Below, in pieces: positions 26,809-35,650 of a DNA stretch of 64,000 nt (the stretch's first letter is position 1; the number at the start of each line of letters is the position of its first letter). This DNA is from an uncultured SAR116 cluster alpha proteobacterium (GTDB taxonomy: Bacteria; Pseudomonadota; Alphaproteobacteria; Puniceispirillales; Marisalimonadaceae). The stretch spans positions 52,980 to 116,979 of the forward strand of contig CACBMD010000002.1 in the NCBI GenBank assembly GCA_902539895.1. The letters are read 5' to 3'. The notes beneath the pieces were generated by a model, which was not told where the DNA came from, did no database searches, and saw only the letters and a list, made by a program, of their open reading frames with translations. The position numbers and the translations under genes were made by a program.

Positions 26809-27582
26809 ATGTCTAGAAAATTCTTAGATTTATCGGTCAGTTTAGAAGAGGGTATAAAATCAGATCCAGAGTTTATGCTACCTAAAATAAACTATCACCA
26901 TCATAAAGAAACAGCTGAAGAAATGATGAGTTTTTTTCCTGGTTTAAAAAAAACAGATTTACCAGGTGAAGAAGGTTGGGCGATGGAGACAATTACTGTA
27001 AGCACGCACAATGGCACCCATATGGATGCTCCATATCATTACCATTCAACTATGAACAATGGTCAAAGAGCGATCACGATTGATGAAGTTCCACTAGAAT
27101 GGTGTTTTAGTGATGGTGTTAAATTAGACTTAAGATCATATGAAGATGGATATGTTTTAACTAAAAGTGATTTGCAAAACGAAATAAAAAAAATCAATTA
27201 TGAATTAAAACCTCTAGATATTGTATTTATAAACACATCAGCGGGCGGGCGTTATGGAAAAGATAATTTTTTGTCAAAAGGTTGCGGAATTAGTAAAGAA
27301 GCTACTATTTATTTACTTGACCAAGGAGTAAGAGTTACTGGTACGGATGCATGGAGCTGGGATGCTCCGTTTTCATACACTGCTAAAAAATATAAACAAA
27401 CAAAAGATCCTTCAATAATATGGGAAGGTCATAGAGCAGGAATGGTCCAAGGGTATTCTCACATAGAAAAATTAAATAATTTAGATCAATTACCAAATTA
27501 TGGTTTTAAAGTTTCTGCCTTCCCATTTAAAATCAAAAGCGGATCAGCAGGATTTGTAAGAGTTGTAGCTATTTTTGAATAA
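26809..27582 (+). CDS. Cyclase family hydrolase (kynurenine formamidase / isatin hydrolase-like), canonical motif
   Basis: A 257-residue metal-dependent hydrolase. Unlike the cyclase paralogue at 21571, it has the canonical motif HNGTHMDAPYH with His67, His71, Asp73 and His77 as metal ligands. The later GTDAWSWD and WEGHRAG segments are also typical. It should hydrolyse an aryl formamide, cyclic amide or comparable bond. TGAGGT precedes the ATG. Its stop codon is immediately adjacent to the convergent DUF2798 gene, with no intervening base. Confidence 0.85.
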   Translation: MSRKFLDLSVSLEEGIKSDPEFMLPKINYHHHKETAEEMMSFFPGLKKTDLPGEEGWAMETITVSTHNGTHMDAPYHYHSTMNNGQRAITIDEVPLEWCFSDGVKLDLRSYEDGYVLTKSDLQNEIKKINYELKPLDIVFINTSAGGRYGKDNFLSKGCGISKEATIYLLDQGVRVTGTDAWSWDAPFSYTAKKYKQTKDPSIIWEGHRAGMVQGYSHIEKLNNLDQLPNYGFKVSAFPFKIKSGSAGFVRVVAIFE

Positions 27583-27816
27583 TTACTTATAAATTAAAAC
27601 TGTAAGTTTATTTGTGATTTTAATTGCTAATGGCCTTACAAATAATATGGCTGGAAAAGCAACAAGAGAAGCATAGAACCAATTTTTTGGCCAGACATCA
27701 AAGAAAATTGATAAATCTGTTAAAGCTAAATAAGTTACAAGTGAACTTATAAACATTGTTATAAATATTCCAGAAATAGCAGTGGATATATATAATTGAA
27801 ACTTTTCTTTTTTCAT
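27583..27816 (-). CDS. DUF2798 small membrane protein
   Basis: A 77-residue protein with two hydrophobic helices (about 10-34 and 42-62) and a basic C-terminus, matching the DUF2798 layout as I remember it. The function of the family is unknown. GAGGT precedes the ATG. It lies downstream of the TRAP operon terminator, so it probably has its own promoter. Confidence 0.7.
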   Translation of the reverse strand: MKKEKFQLYISTAISGIFITMFISSLVTYLALTDLSIFFDVWPKNWFYASLVAFPAILFVRPLAIKITNKLTVLIYK

Positions 27817-27834
27817 AGAAAGACCTCAAAAAAA

Positions 27835-27858
27835 AGACGATCTAAGAATAGATCGTCT
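27835..27858 (-). terminator. Rho-independent terminator of the TRAP operon
   Basis: On the minus strand a perfect 10-bp stem, AGACGATCTA with TAGATCGTCT, has a 4-base loop and is followed by eight T residues. It ends the dctQ-dctM-dctP transcript. Confidence 0.88.
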
Positions 27859-27884
27859 CTTAGTGATTTGTGGTATTAAATTAA

Positions 27885-28985
27885 TTACCCGCCAATTTTA
27901 TAACGCACTGGGAACTTGTGGCCAGTCTTTTCCATTTCGTCCATATATGCGTTCATTATAGCAGCGCCGTCCATACCATAATCTTTGGTAATATCCTTAG
28001 CTCTTGAATTTGGCCAATCTTTAATTGTTTCTGCCCAAATTTTTTGCTGAGCTACTGGTAAATAAGTTACAGCATCATTGATACCTTTTTTCTTACCAAG
28101 TTTAACTAAATCAGTTAGACCTTTTTGATATCTTTGCTGGCCATCTTTAACAGCAGCTTTTTCATAGTTAACTGACTCTTCCATTATTATTTTAACAATT
28201 TCAGGTGGTAACTTTTTCATGGTATCCAAGTTTATAGTAGTAATGGTCTGGGCCATTGCACCAAATCCAATAACCTTCCAGTATGGAGCTTGCTCATAGA
28301 ATTTAAACCCTCCAGCATGTGCTGATGGGAAAATAATAACGCCTTTTGCAACTCCAGTAGCTAAGTCATTATACATTGTAGGAAGTGTAGATGTAACTGG
28401 TATAGAGCCAAACAAAGAAACCCATGGTAAATTTGGGCCTGCAGCAATAACCTTAACGCCTTTTAACTCGCTAGCTTTTTGCCATTGTTTAACTGTACCA
28501 ATTCCATAATCATCAAAGCCCTGCATAGCAAGAAACTTCTGATTATATTTATCTTCAAGCATTTTGGTTAGTTCTGGGAATTGCTTAAGAATCTTATGCT
28601 TTACTTCCCAGTTTGTTACAAGGTTTGTTGTTGTAAAAGGGACAAAATAATCAAAGTTCCATGGTAATAATTTAGCAGTCTCAAAACATACACAGTATGA
28701 ACCAATGTCTAATAATCCTTTTTCCACAGCCTCTAAAGTTTCATGAACTTTTGCAATCTTACCTGCGTAAGCTTCAATAATTCTAACTTTATGATTAGTT
28801 TCTGCAGCAACTCTTTTTTTAATATTTGGAACTAAAACTTTTTCCATATTTGTAACATATGCAGTTGGCTTTGATGGGTGACCAGATCCAACCCTTAGTG
28901 TAAAGGTATCTGCAAAAGAGGCAGATGCCATTATACCAGTAGCTAAAATGCTTAATGGTATAGCTTTTTTTAAGTACCTAATCAT
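27885..28985 (-). CDS. dctP: TRAP transporter solute-binding protein (DctP family)
   Basis: A 366-residue periplasmic binding protein. The signal peptide spans about 1-25 (ending SASFA before DTF). I choose the ATG at 28985 because GGAGGAAATA lies directly upstream; the earlier ATG at 28997 contains part of that site. Internal segments such as RVAAETNHKVRIIEAYAG and YPTMYNDLATG-like LPTMYNDLATGVAKG fit DctP proteins of dicarboxylate or aromatic-acid TRAP systems. It is the last gene of the operon. The ligand cannot be read from sequence, but the neighbourhood suggests a catabolic substrate. Confidence 0.88.
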   Translation of the reverse strand: MIRYLKKAIPLSILATGIMASASFADTFTLRVGSGHPSKPTAYVTNMEKVLVPNIKKRVAAETNHKVRIIEAYAGKIAKVHETLEAVEKGLLDIGSYCVCFETAKLLPWNFDYFVPFTTTNLVTNWEVKHKILKQFPELTKMLEDKYNQKFLAMQGFDDYGIGTVKQWQKASELKGVKVIAAGPNLPWVSLFGSIPVTSTLPTMYNDLATGVAKGVIIFPSAHAGGFKFYEQAPYWKVIGFGAMAQTITTINLDTMKKLPPEIVKIIMEESVNYEKAAVKDGQQRYQKGLTDLVKLGKKKGINDAVTYLPVAQQKIWAETIKDWPNSRAKDITKDYGMDGAAIMNAYMDEMEKTGHKFPVRYKIGG

Positions 28986-29035
28986 TATTTCCTCCATAGG
29001 TAGTGTTAAGTTTAGTATTTAACCCCATGTTTTTA

Positions 29036-30352
29036 CTAAACAAATTGTGTTGGCCAGCTGGCTAATTCTGGGAAAAATGCAACTAATAACATTACAATTA
29101 GCATCATTATCCAATATGGAATGGATCCTTTAAAAATAGATCCTAATGATACATTATCTCCTCCAGCTGCTAAAACTCCTTTAACTGTATAAACTATAAG
29201 ACCAAAAGGTGGTGTAAGTAAACCAGCTTCAATTGCTAAAATTCCAAAAATTGCAAATGCGTAAGGATTCATATCGCCCGCAAGTAATACAAATAATGGA
29301 ACTGTTAATAAAATTATTGAAATAGAATCTAATAACATGCCTAATATAAGCCAAATCACAACCATCATTACTAAAATCATAAAGCTATTTAATCCGACAG
29401 AAGCCATTGCATCTACAATGACAGAGTCTATGTCTGATAATGACAAAAATCTTGAATACATTCCTGCGGTAATTAATAATATCATGATCGGAGCAGAAGT
29501 TTTACCTGCATCAATAACTGACTCTACAATTCCATTCCATCTCATGCCTTTAAATAAAGCAATACCAAAACTTGCAAGAGCACCCATTCCAGCGGCTTCT
29601 GTAGGGGTGAATATACCTCCCCAAATACCTCCCAAAACAACTACTATTAATCCAAGAATAGACAACCCAGATAAAATTTGTTTGCTAGTTAGTTTTGTAA
29701 GGTCACCTATGCTATCTGGCTCAGGGGCAAGTTTAGGGTTAATAACGGCTTTAGAGAAGTTATAAAAAGCAAACATAAGAGATAATATAATTCCAGGAAT
29801 TACTCCAGCAACGAAAAGTTTACCTATTGAGTCTTCGGTTATAATACCCCAAACAATTAGCAAAACACTTGGAGGAATTAACATTCCAAGGCAAGCACTA
29901 CCAGCTATTGACCCGACTGCTAATTTTTGATCATATCCAGCTTTTTTCATTTCTGGCCAAGCAATTCTTGAGAATGCAGCAGCTGATGCGATTGAGGTAC
30001 CTGTAACAGCAGCAAAAGCTGCATTACCAGTAACAGTTGCAACACCAAGCCTGCCTGGAACTCCTTTAAGACCTTTATTTATTAAAGAATATAAATCTCC
30101 CGCAGCACCACTTCTCGATAGAAAATCTCCCATTAATACAAAAAGTGGGATTGTCATAAAAATATGGTCTCTAATTAATTCATAAGCAGCACCGCCTACT
30201 TGACTTGCAGCCATATACATATCTTCAAATATAAAGTATGTGCCAATCATTGCTGTAGCACCTAAGGCGAGGGCAATATGAACACCTGAAAAAATTGCTA
30301 AGAGCATTCCTACTAATGTTAAAATCATTAATAAATCTAGATCAATTCCCAA
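29036..30352 (-). CDS. dctM: TRAP transporter large permease (DctM family)
   Basis: A 438-residue membrane protein with about twelve hydrophobic segments, the ion-coupled channel of the TRAP importer. Conserved DctM motifs are visible: the AAAFSRIAWPEMKKAGYD region, the LGMLIPPSVLLIVWG segment and the GIFTPTEAAGMGA segment. The start codon is TTG, with GGATATTAAG upstream. It is 22 bases after dctQ and about 50 before dctP. Confidence 0.93.
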   Translation of the reverse strand: MGIDLDLLMILTLVGMLLAIFSGVHIALALGATAMIGTYFIFEDMYMAASQVGGAAYELIRDHIFMTIPLFVLMGDFLSRSGAAGDLYSLINKGLKGVPGRLGVATVTGNAAFAAVTGTSIASAAAFSRIAWPEMKKAGYDQKLAVGSIAGSACLGMLIPPSVLLIVWGIITEDSIGKLFVAGVIPGIILSLMFAFYNFSKAVINPKLAPEPDSIGDLTKLTSKQILSGLSILGLIVVVLGGIWGGIFTPTEAAGMGALASFGIALFKGMRWNGIVESVIDAGKTSAPIMILLITAGMYSRFLSLSDIDSVIVDAMASVGLNSFMILVMMVVIWLILGMLLDSISIILLTVPLFVLLAGDMNPYAFAIFGILAIEAGLLTPPFGLIVYTVKGVLAAGGDNVSLGSIFKGSIPYWIMMLIVMLLVAFFPELASWPTQFV

Positions 30353-30374
30353 CTTAATATCCTTTTTTGCTAAT

Positions 30375-30848
30375 TTACTTGTTTGACATAAATGATTTTA
30401 CAATTAGCGATAAATAAATAAAAACCACTATAATTGATGAGAATATAATTACTGTTCTTATTGGATAAACTGGAAATTCAATCGCTCCAATTCCTTGATA
30501 TTCTCGAATTTCCCATCCCTTAATCATATCAGTCCATCCACCAACTGCTATGCCAACAAATAACATAATACCAATAAAATAAGATATGATGTTAATTATC
30601 ATTTTTCCTCGTTTTTTAAAAAAATCATAAATTAAAGTTGTTCTAAGCATTGTTCCAGATGCTATCGCGAATGGTACTTGAAGGAAAACTATGGCTGGAA
30701 CAGAATTTTGAACAATTTGATCTGCGCCAAGGAAGATACCAAGATTTCGAAAGGTAACTTCTGCAAAAATAGTTAAAGCAACTAAAATTAGCCAAATCGC
30801 AGCTATTGATTGAAGATATTCAGGTGTTTTCTTAATGTGGTTTAACAA
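30375..30848 (-). CDS. dctQ: TRAP transporter small permease (DctQ family)
   Basis: A 157-residue protein with four hydrophobic helices, the small membrane subunit of the importer. The start is a TTG codon preceded by GGGGAAATAT. It is the first gene of the dctQMP operon; the upstream 101 bp separates it from the co-oriented LysR gene, which may control it. Confidence 0.88.
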   Translation of the reverse strand: MLNHIKKTPEYLQSIAAIWLILVALTIFAEVTFRNLGIFLGADQIVQNSVPAIVFLQVPFAIASGTMLRTTLIYDFFKKRGKMIINIISYFIGIMLFVGIAVGGWTDMIKGWEIREYQGIGAIEFPVYPIRTVIIFSSIIVVFIYLSLIVKSFMSNK

Positions 30849-30949
30849 AATATTTCCCCGAGTAGTACGTTTGTATTTATTACTTTACGATTACTTTATT
30901 TGTATTCAAATCATAAAATTATATAATTCTAATCACTTTACATGATTTG

Positions 30950-31879
30950 CTAGATAGGTCTAACTTTTTGATTCATTTTTTCTGTAATTGATTTGATTTC
31001 ATCACAAATCTTTTCACTAAATAATTTTGCAGCAGAGCTTAGCTCTTTACTAGCTGATGTAATTAAAACATATTCAGTAGTGAAATTTGGGGAAGTGAGT
31101 GGTGATAATGTTCTTAAATTTCCAAGAATATCTAAATCACATAAAACGGCTGGAAGAATAGCGCACCAATCACTAGAAGCAACCATTTCTAGTGTACCTA
31201 TCATACCATCCATTTCTAATGTTTTATCTATCTTAATATTATGAGTTGCAAAGTATTCGTCCAATGAAATTCTTCTAGAATTTTCAACACCAGGTAGAAT
31301 AATTTTAATTTTTTCAAGTTTTGAGAGTTTTATAGGCTTTAAATGTTCAAATTCAGAACTTTTTTGCGTGACTAGAAAATTCAAATCACTTGATACGTAT
31401 TCAATATTTAATCCAGTAGGGTTTTTTACTGAAGGGACTATAGCAAATTCAAGTTTATTAGTTCTTACCATATCCTCTAAAACACCAGAGTAAGCTTCTG
31501 TTACTTTTACATCTACCTTTGGGTATTCTTTAAGAAATTTAGAAAGTGTTGCAGGAAGAGCTGATCTAGTAAATGTTGGCATTAATCCACAATTAAAAGT
31601 TCCAGATAAGTCTTCAGTATCAGTTTTAGCGTCAATAAGGGCTTTGTCCATCAAACTTAAAATTTCTAAAGTATACTTATAGAAATTTTTTCCACTCTCA
31701 GTTAAAACCATTTTACCAGGAACTCTATTAATTAACTTTTTGCCAATACTTAATTCTAAATTTTGAACTAACATTGACATACCTGATTGTGTGGCATTAA
31801 GCCTTTCTGCGGCTAAACTAAAAGAATTCTCTTCAACAACTGCAACAAAAGCTTTTAATTGTTTAATAGATACAGACAT
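30950..31879 (-). CDS. LysR family transcriptional regulator (TRAP/catabolic region)
   Basis: A 309-residue LysR regulator. The N-terminal helix-turn-helix (about 1-60) includes NSFSLAAERLNATQSGMSMLVQNLE. The effector domain follows from about 90 to 295. It lies upstream of the dctQMP operon on the same strand and divergent from the flavin reductase operon. A T-N11-A site sits 12 bases before its start. It may therefore control both directions in response to the imported compound or a metabolite. Confidence 0.9.
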   Translation of the reverse strand: MSVSIKQLKAFVAVVEENSFSLAAERLNATQSGMSMLVQNLELSIGKKLINRVPGKMVLTESGKNFYKYTLEILSLMDKALIDAKTDTEDLSGTFNCGLMPTFTRSALPATLSKFLKEYPKVDVKVTEAYSGVLEDMVRTNKLEFAIVPSVKNPTGLNIEYVSSDLNFLVTQKSSEFEHLKPIKLSKLEKIKIILPGVENSRRISLDEYFATHNIKIDKTLEMDGMIGTLEMVASSDWCAILPAVLCDLDILGNLRTLSPLTSPNFTTEYVLITSASKELSSAAKLFSEKICDEIKSITEKMNQKVRPI

Positions 31880-31890
31880 AAATTAATCGC

Positions 31891-31907
31891 TATCAGTTAA
31901 ATTGATA
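31891..31907. promoter_or_regulatory. Candidate LysR-type binding site (T-N11-A palindrome)
   Basis: The sequence TATCA-N7-TGATA is a perfect 5-bp inverted repeat containing ATC-N9-GAT, i.e. T-N11-A. It sits in the 116-bp gap between the LysR gene and the divergent flavin reductase operon, the usual place for a LysR autoregulatory and activation site. Confidence 0.6.
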
Positions 31908-31995
31908 TAATTCATACAAATAAATAATTACATATAATATATATTAATATGCTAAAGAAAACATGTTTTAATTTAAAAGAAGAGAATTTGTAATA

Positions 31996-32463
31996 ATGAA
32001 AACTTCAGATTCAAAGTTTCTTAGAAAGACTCTAGGAAAATATTCAACAGGTGTCACTGTAGTTACATCAATCGATAATAATGGAAATCCTATTGGAATG
32101 ACAGTAAATAGTTTTACATCTGTATCACTTCAGCCTGCATTAGTCCTATGGTGTATAGATAAAAAACAGCCAAGTTATAATTCATTTATGGATGCAAAAG
32201 GTTATGCTGTAAATATTTTATCAAAAGATCAAAATGATATTTGCCATAAATTTGCTTCACAACTTGATGATAAATTTGAAAACGTTGATTGGAAAAAAAG
32301 CGAAAATGGATTTCCATTGGTAAAAAATAGCTTGGCTTGGTTGGATTGTAAAAAATGGAACTATTATTCTGGAGGAGACCATCAAATTTTAGTTGGTGAA
32401 GTAACCTCTTTTGATTCATGTGAATTAGAACCATTGACGTACTGGAATGGTCAGATTTCTTAA
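31996..32463 (+). CDS. Flavin reductase family protein (HpaC/RutF-like)
   Basis: A 155-residue FMN reductase-fold protein. KYSTGVTVVTS near 14-24 and GMTVNSFTSVSLQPALVLWCI (34-54) form the flavin-binding core. It would supply reduced flavin to a two-component monooxygenase; the LLM enzyme at 23806 is the obvious partner in this region. It leads a plus-strand operon with the HpsN-like dehydrogenase and sits next to the LysR gene. Confidence 0.87.
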   Translation: MKTSDSKFLRKTLGKYSTGVTVVTSIDNNGNPIGMTVNSFTSVSLQPALVLWCIDKKQPSYNSFMDAKGYAVNILSKDQNDICHKFASQLDDKFENVDWKKSENGFPLVKNSLAWLDCKKWNYYSGGDHQILVGEVTSFDSCELEPLTYWNGQIS

Positions 32464-32522
32464 TTGAAATATTCCAAAAAAATTATAGGATCAAATAATA
32501 ATTTTAAATTTATGAGGTATAA

Positions 32523-33830
32523 ATGGCAAAGTGGTTAAAAAATGGAAAATCTGAGAAAGAAATTGTAGAAGCGGATGCAGAGGTTAGAAAAACAGTTGAA
32601 AAAATTCTACAGGATGTAGCTAAAAGAGGTGATGAAGCAGTTAGAGAGCTTTCAATTAAATTTGATAATTATTCACCTGACAATTTTATTTTAAGCAAAG
32701 AAGAAATTGAAACGGCAATTAGCAAAGTATCTAAGAGAGATATTGAAGATATTAAATTTGCACAAACTCAAGTAAGGAATTTTGCAAAAAAGCAACTTGA
32801 GTGTATTAAAGACTTAGAAGTAGAAACTATGCCAGGCGTAGTTTTGGGGCATAAGAATATACCAATGAATGCAGTAGGTTGTTATGTTCCTGGAGGTAAA
32901 TACCCAATGGTAGCTTCTGCACACATGTCAGTTTTAACAGCTAAAGTTGCTGGGGTAAAAGACATTATAGCATCCGCACCTCCACAAGGTGGAGAGCCTC
33001 ATCCTGCAATTGTGGCCGCTATGCATATGGGTGGAGCAGATAAGATATTATGTTTAGGTGGAATACAAGCAGTAGCTGCAATGGCTATCGGTACCGAAAC
33101 CATAAATGGTGTAGATATGTTAGTTGGTCCGGGTAATATGTTTGTTGCCGAGGCAAAGCGTCAGTTATTTGGTAGAGTTGGAATTGACTTGTTTGCAGGT
33201 CCCACAGAGACACTTATAATTGCCGATAAATCATCTGATCCAGAAATATGTGCAATTGATCTACTAGGTCAAGCTGAACATGGACCTACTAGCCCAGCTA
33301 TTTTGTTAACTGACTCAGAAAAACTTGCTCTTGAAACAATAAAAGAAGTTGACAGACAGCTAGAAATTTTACCAACAGCTGAAATTGCAAGAGTTTCATG
33401 GAAAGAATACGGTCAGGTTATTGTTTGTGATAATATTGATGAAATGGTTAAAGTTGCAGATGATTTAGCATTTGAGCATGTACAAGTAATGACCGAAGAT
33501 CCTGATTATTTTCACAAAAATATGACTAATTACGGTGCATTATTTTTAGGTTCAAGAACGAATGTTGCTTTTGGAGATAAAGTTATAGGGACTAACCATA
33601 CTTTACCAACTAAAACAGCTGCAAGATATACTGGTGGATTATGGGTTGGAAAATTTCTAAAAACTTGTACCTATCAAAAAGTTTTAACTGACGAGGCTTC
33701 AGCTCTTGTTGGAGAATATTGTTCAAGATTATGTGCACTGGAAGGTTTTTCCGGCCATGGTGAGCAGGCTAACGTTAGAGTAAGAAGGTATGGTGGAAGA
33801 AATATTGAGCCATATGCTGCTGCAGAATAG
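32523..33830 (+). CDS. hpsN-like: Histidinol dehydrogenase-family enzyme, closest to sulfopropanediol 3-dehydrogenase (HpsN)
   Basis: A 435-residue zinc- and NAD-dependent dehydrogenase of the HisD fold. The zinc ligands Gln250 and His253 lie in LLGQAEHGP, and GHGEQAN near the C-terminus supplies another. The overall sequence (for example [13 protein letters not shown] and [17 protein letters not shown]) resembles HpsN, which oxidises dihydroxypropanesulfonate to sulfolactate, more than biosynthetic HisD, and no other his genes are near. The next SDR gene follows by 8 bases. The HpsN assignment is from memory, and no sulfolactate lyase genes are in the window. Confidence 0.7.
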   Translation: MAKWLKNGKSEKEIVEADAEVRKTVEKILQDVAKRGDEAVRELSIKFDNYSPDNFILSKEEIETAISKVSKRDIEDIKFAQTQVRNFAKKQLECIKDLEVETMPGVVLGHKNIPMNAVGCYVPGGKYPMVASAHMSVLTAKVAGVKDIIASAPPQGGEPHPAIVAAMHMGGADKILCLGGIQAVAAMAIGTETINGVDMLVGPGNMFVAEAKRQLFGRVGIDLFAGPTETLIIADKSSDPEICAIDLLGQAEHGPTSPAILLTDSEKLALETIKEVDRQLEILPTAEIARVSWKEYGQVIVCDNIDEMVKVADDLAFEHVQVMTEDPDYFHKNMTNYGALFLGSRTNVAFGDKVIGTNHTLPTKTAARYTGGLWVGKFLKTCTYQKVLTDEASALVGEYCSRLCALEGFSGHGEQANVRVRRYGGRNIEPYAAAE

Positions 33831-33838
33831 GAGAAAGT

Positions 33839-34603
33839 ATGAATTATCCAAAATTACCAAGTTTTAGACTTGATGGTAAAAGAGCTTTAGTTACTGGTGC
33901 TGGTCGGGGCATTGGAATGGGCGCCTCCATAGCCTTAGCAGAGTCTGGAGCTGATGTTACTCTAGTTTCAAGAACTGAAACAGAATTAAAAGATCTAACA
34001 AAACATATTAATAATCTAGGCTATAAATCTTCCTATGAGGTATTAGATGTTAGTGATGAAGATGAGGTGTCAAATTTCATAAATAGTAATTCTTCCTTTG
34101 ACATTCTCATTAATAACGCTGGTACTAACAGGCCTGCAAAGTTAGTTGATACAAAAATTGAAGATTTCGTTTACGTTATGTCTTTAAATGTCAGATCAGT
34201 TATTAACCTAACAAGATTAGTAGTTAAAAAAATGTTAGATACTAAAATCAAAGGTTCAATAATTAACGTTTCATCTCAGATGGGACATGTAGGTGGCCCT
34301 AATAGAACCACATATTGCACAAGTAAGTTTGCTATTGAGGGATTTACAAAGTCTCTAGCCATTGAATTAGGTCCTGAGGGAATAAGAGTTAATACTATTT
34401 GTCCAACCTTCATACAAACCCCTATGACAGAACCTTTTTTAAAAGATGACGATTTTAGAAAAGCAACAATTGGAATGATCCCATTAGGAAGACTTGGAGA
34501 AGTAAAAGATCTAATGGGTCCATTTGTTTTTCTAGCATCTGATGCGTCTTCCTTAATGACAGGATCAAGTGTATTAGTAGATGGAGGTTGGACTGCAAGA
34601 TAA
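33839..34603 (+). CDS. Short-chain dehydrogenase/reductase
   Basis: A 254-residue classical SDR. The cofactor motif TGAGRGIG is at 19-26, NNAG is at 92-95, and the catalytic set is Ser145 with Tyr159 and Lys163 (YCTSK). The C-terminus carries the usual VDGGWTAR. AGGAGA precedes the ATG and the gene is 8 bases after the HpsN-like gene. It likely interconverts a hydroxyl and carbonyl on an intermediate of the same pathway; in sulfonate clusters an SDR partner is also found. Confidence 0.88.
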   Translation: MNYPKLPSFRLDGKRALVTGAGRGIGMGASIALAESGADVTLVSRTETELKDLTKHINNLGYKSSYEVLDVSDEDEVSNFINSNSSFDILINNAGTNRPAKLVDTKIEDFVYVMSLNVRSVINLTRLVVKKMLDTKIKGSIINVSSQMGHVGGPNRTTYCTSKFAIEGFTKSLAIELGPEGIRVNTICPTFIQTPMTEPFLKDDDFRKATIGMIPLGRLGEVKDLMGPFVFLASDASSLMTGSSVLVDGGWTAR

Positions 34604-34627
34604 ACAAAATTTAATAAGGTTTATTTT

Positions 34628-35632
34628 ATGATAGCAGTCACATTAAGTAATAATGGAGTAGAAATAAAAGAACTTCCTATTCCAGAAATCAAATCTGATC
34701 AAGTTTTAGTAAAAGTTTATACATGTGGCCTTAATAGATCTGATTTATTGGAAACTCAAGGTCAATCATTCGGTCACACTGGCGGAGAACATAAAATTAT
34801 TGGTGGAGAATTTGCAGGTAAGATTGTTGAATTAGGCAAATCTGTCAAAAATTTTAATATCGGTGATAAAGTAATGTGTAGAGGAGGCTCTGGTTGGGCT
34901 GAGTATGCAGTAGCTAATTTTAAAAGAATTGTAAAATTTGATAATGATAAAATTTCTTGGGAGCAGGGAGCTTCAATTCAAGGCAGTCTTCAAACTATGC
35001 ATGACGCTATTGTAACAAAAGGAAAATTTGTTAAAGGACAAACAGTTTTTATTCAGGGTGCAACTAGTGGCGTAGGATTAATTGGGATTCAAATAGCAAA
35101 ATCATTAGGAGCAAGTAAAGTTTTAGGCTCATCAACAAACAAAAAAAAATTAAATAAGCTAAAAGAATATGGCGCTAATGTATTTATAGATACCTCAAGT
35201 GAAAATTGGCTTGATGATGTCTTAAAAGCAACAAATGGAGAAGGAGTAGATATTTTAATTGATATGCTCTCGGGTGATTATGTAAATAAAAATATGGAAG
35301 CAACAAAAATACATGGTCATGTTATAAATATTGGAAGACTTGCAGGTATGAGTGGAAATTTTAATTATGATCTTCATGCTAAAAGAAGACTTCATTATGT
35401 TGGTACTACTGGTAGAACAAGGTCTCTTGAAGAAAATGAAATGGTAGCTACATTGGCAAATAATGATCTTTGGGCGAGTGTTTTAGCAGGAAAAATTAGA
35501 CAAGTTATTTATTCAACAATGCATTTAACAAAAGCAAAAGAAGCATTAGATATTATTAATAAAAACAGTCACTTTGGTAAAATAATTCTTTTTACAGATG
35601 AATTTACAAACAAGAATAATAAAGTTAATTAA
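34628..35632 (+). CDS. Zinc-independent MDR oxidoreductase (quinone reductase-like)
   Basis: A 334-residue medium-chain reductase. The Rossmann motif is ATSGVGLIG near 145-153. The structural zinc cysteine lobe is missing, placing it with quinone or enoyl reductases. It is only moderately related to the qor gene at 1542. AAGG precedes the ATG. It lies between the SDR and the second molybdenum hydroxylase in a continuous plus-strand gene series. Confidence 0.83.
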   Translation: MIAVTLSNNGVEIKELPIPEIKSDQVLVKVYTCGLNRSDLLETQGQSFGHTGGEHKIIGGEFAGKIVELGKSVKNFNIGDKVMCRGGSGWAEYAVANFKRIVKFDNDKISWEQGASIQGSLQTMHDAIVTKGKFVKGQTVFIQGATSGVGLIGIQIAKSLGASKVLGSSTNKKKLNKLKEYGANVFIDTSSENWLDDVLKATNGEGVDILIDMLSGDYVNKNMEATKIHGHVINIGRLAGMSGNFNYDLHAKRRLHYVGTTGRTRSLEENEMVATLANNDLWASVLAGKIRQVIYSTMHLTKAKEALDIINKNSHFGKIILFTDEFTNKNNKVN

Positions 35633-35650
35633 TTATGGATAGAAAATTAT

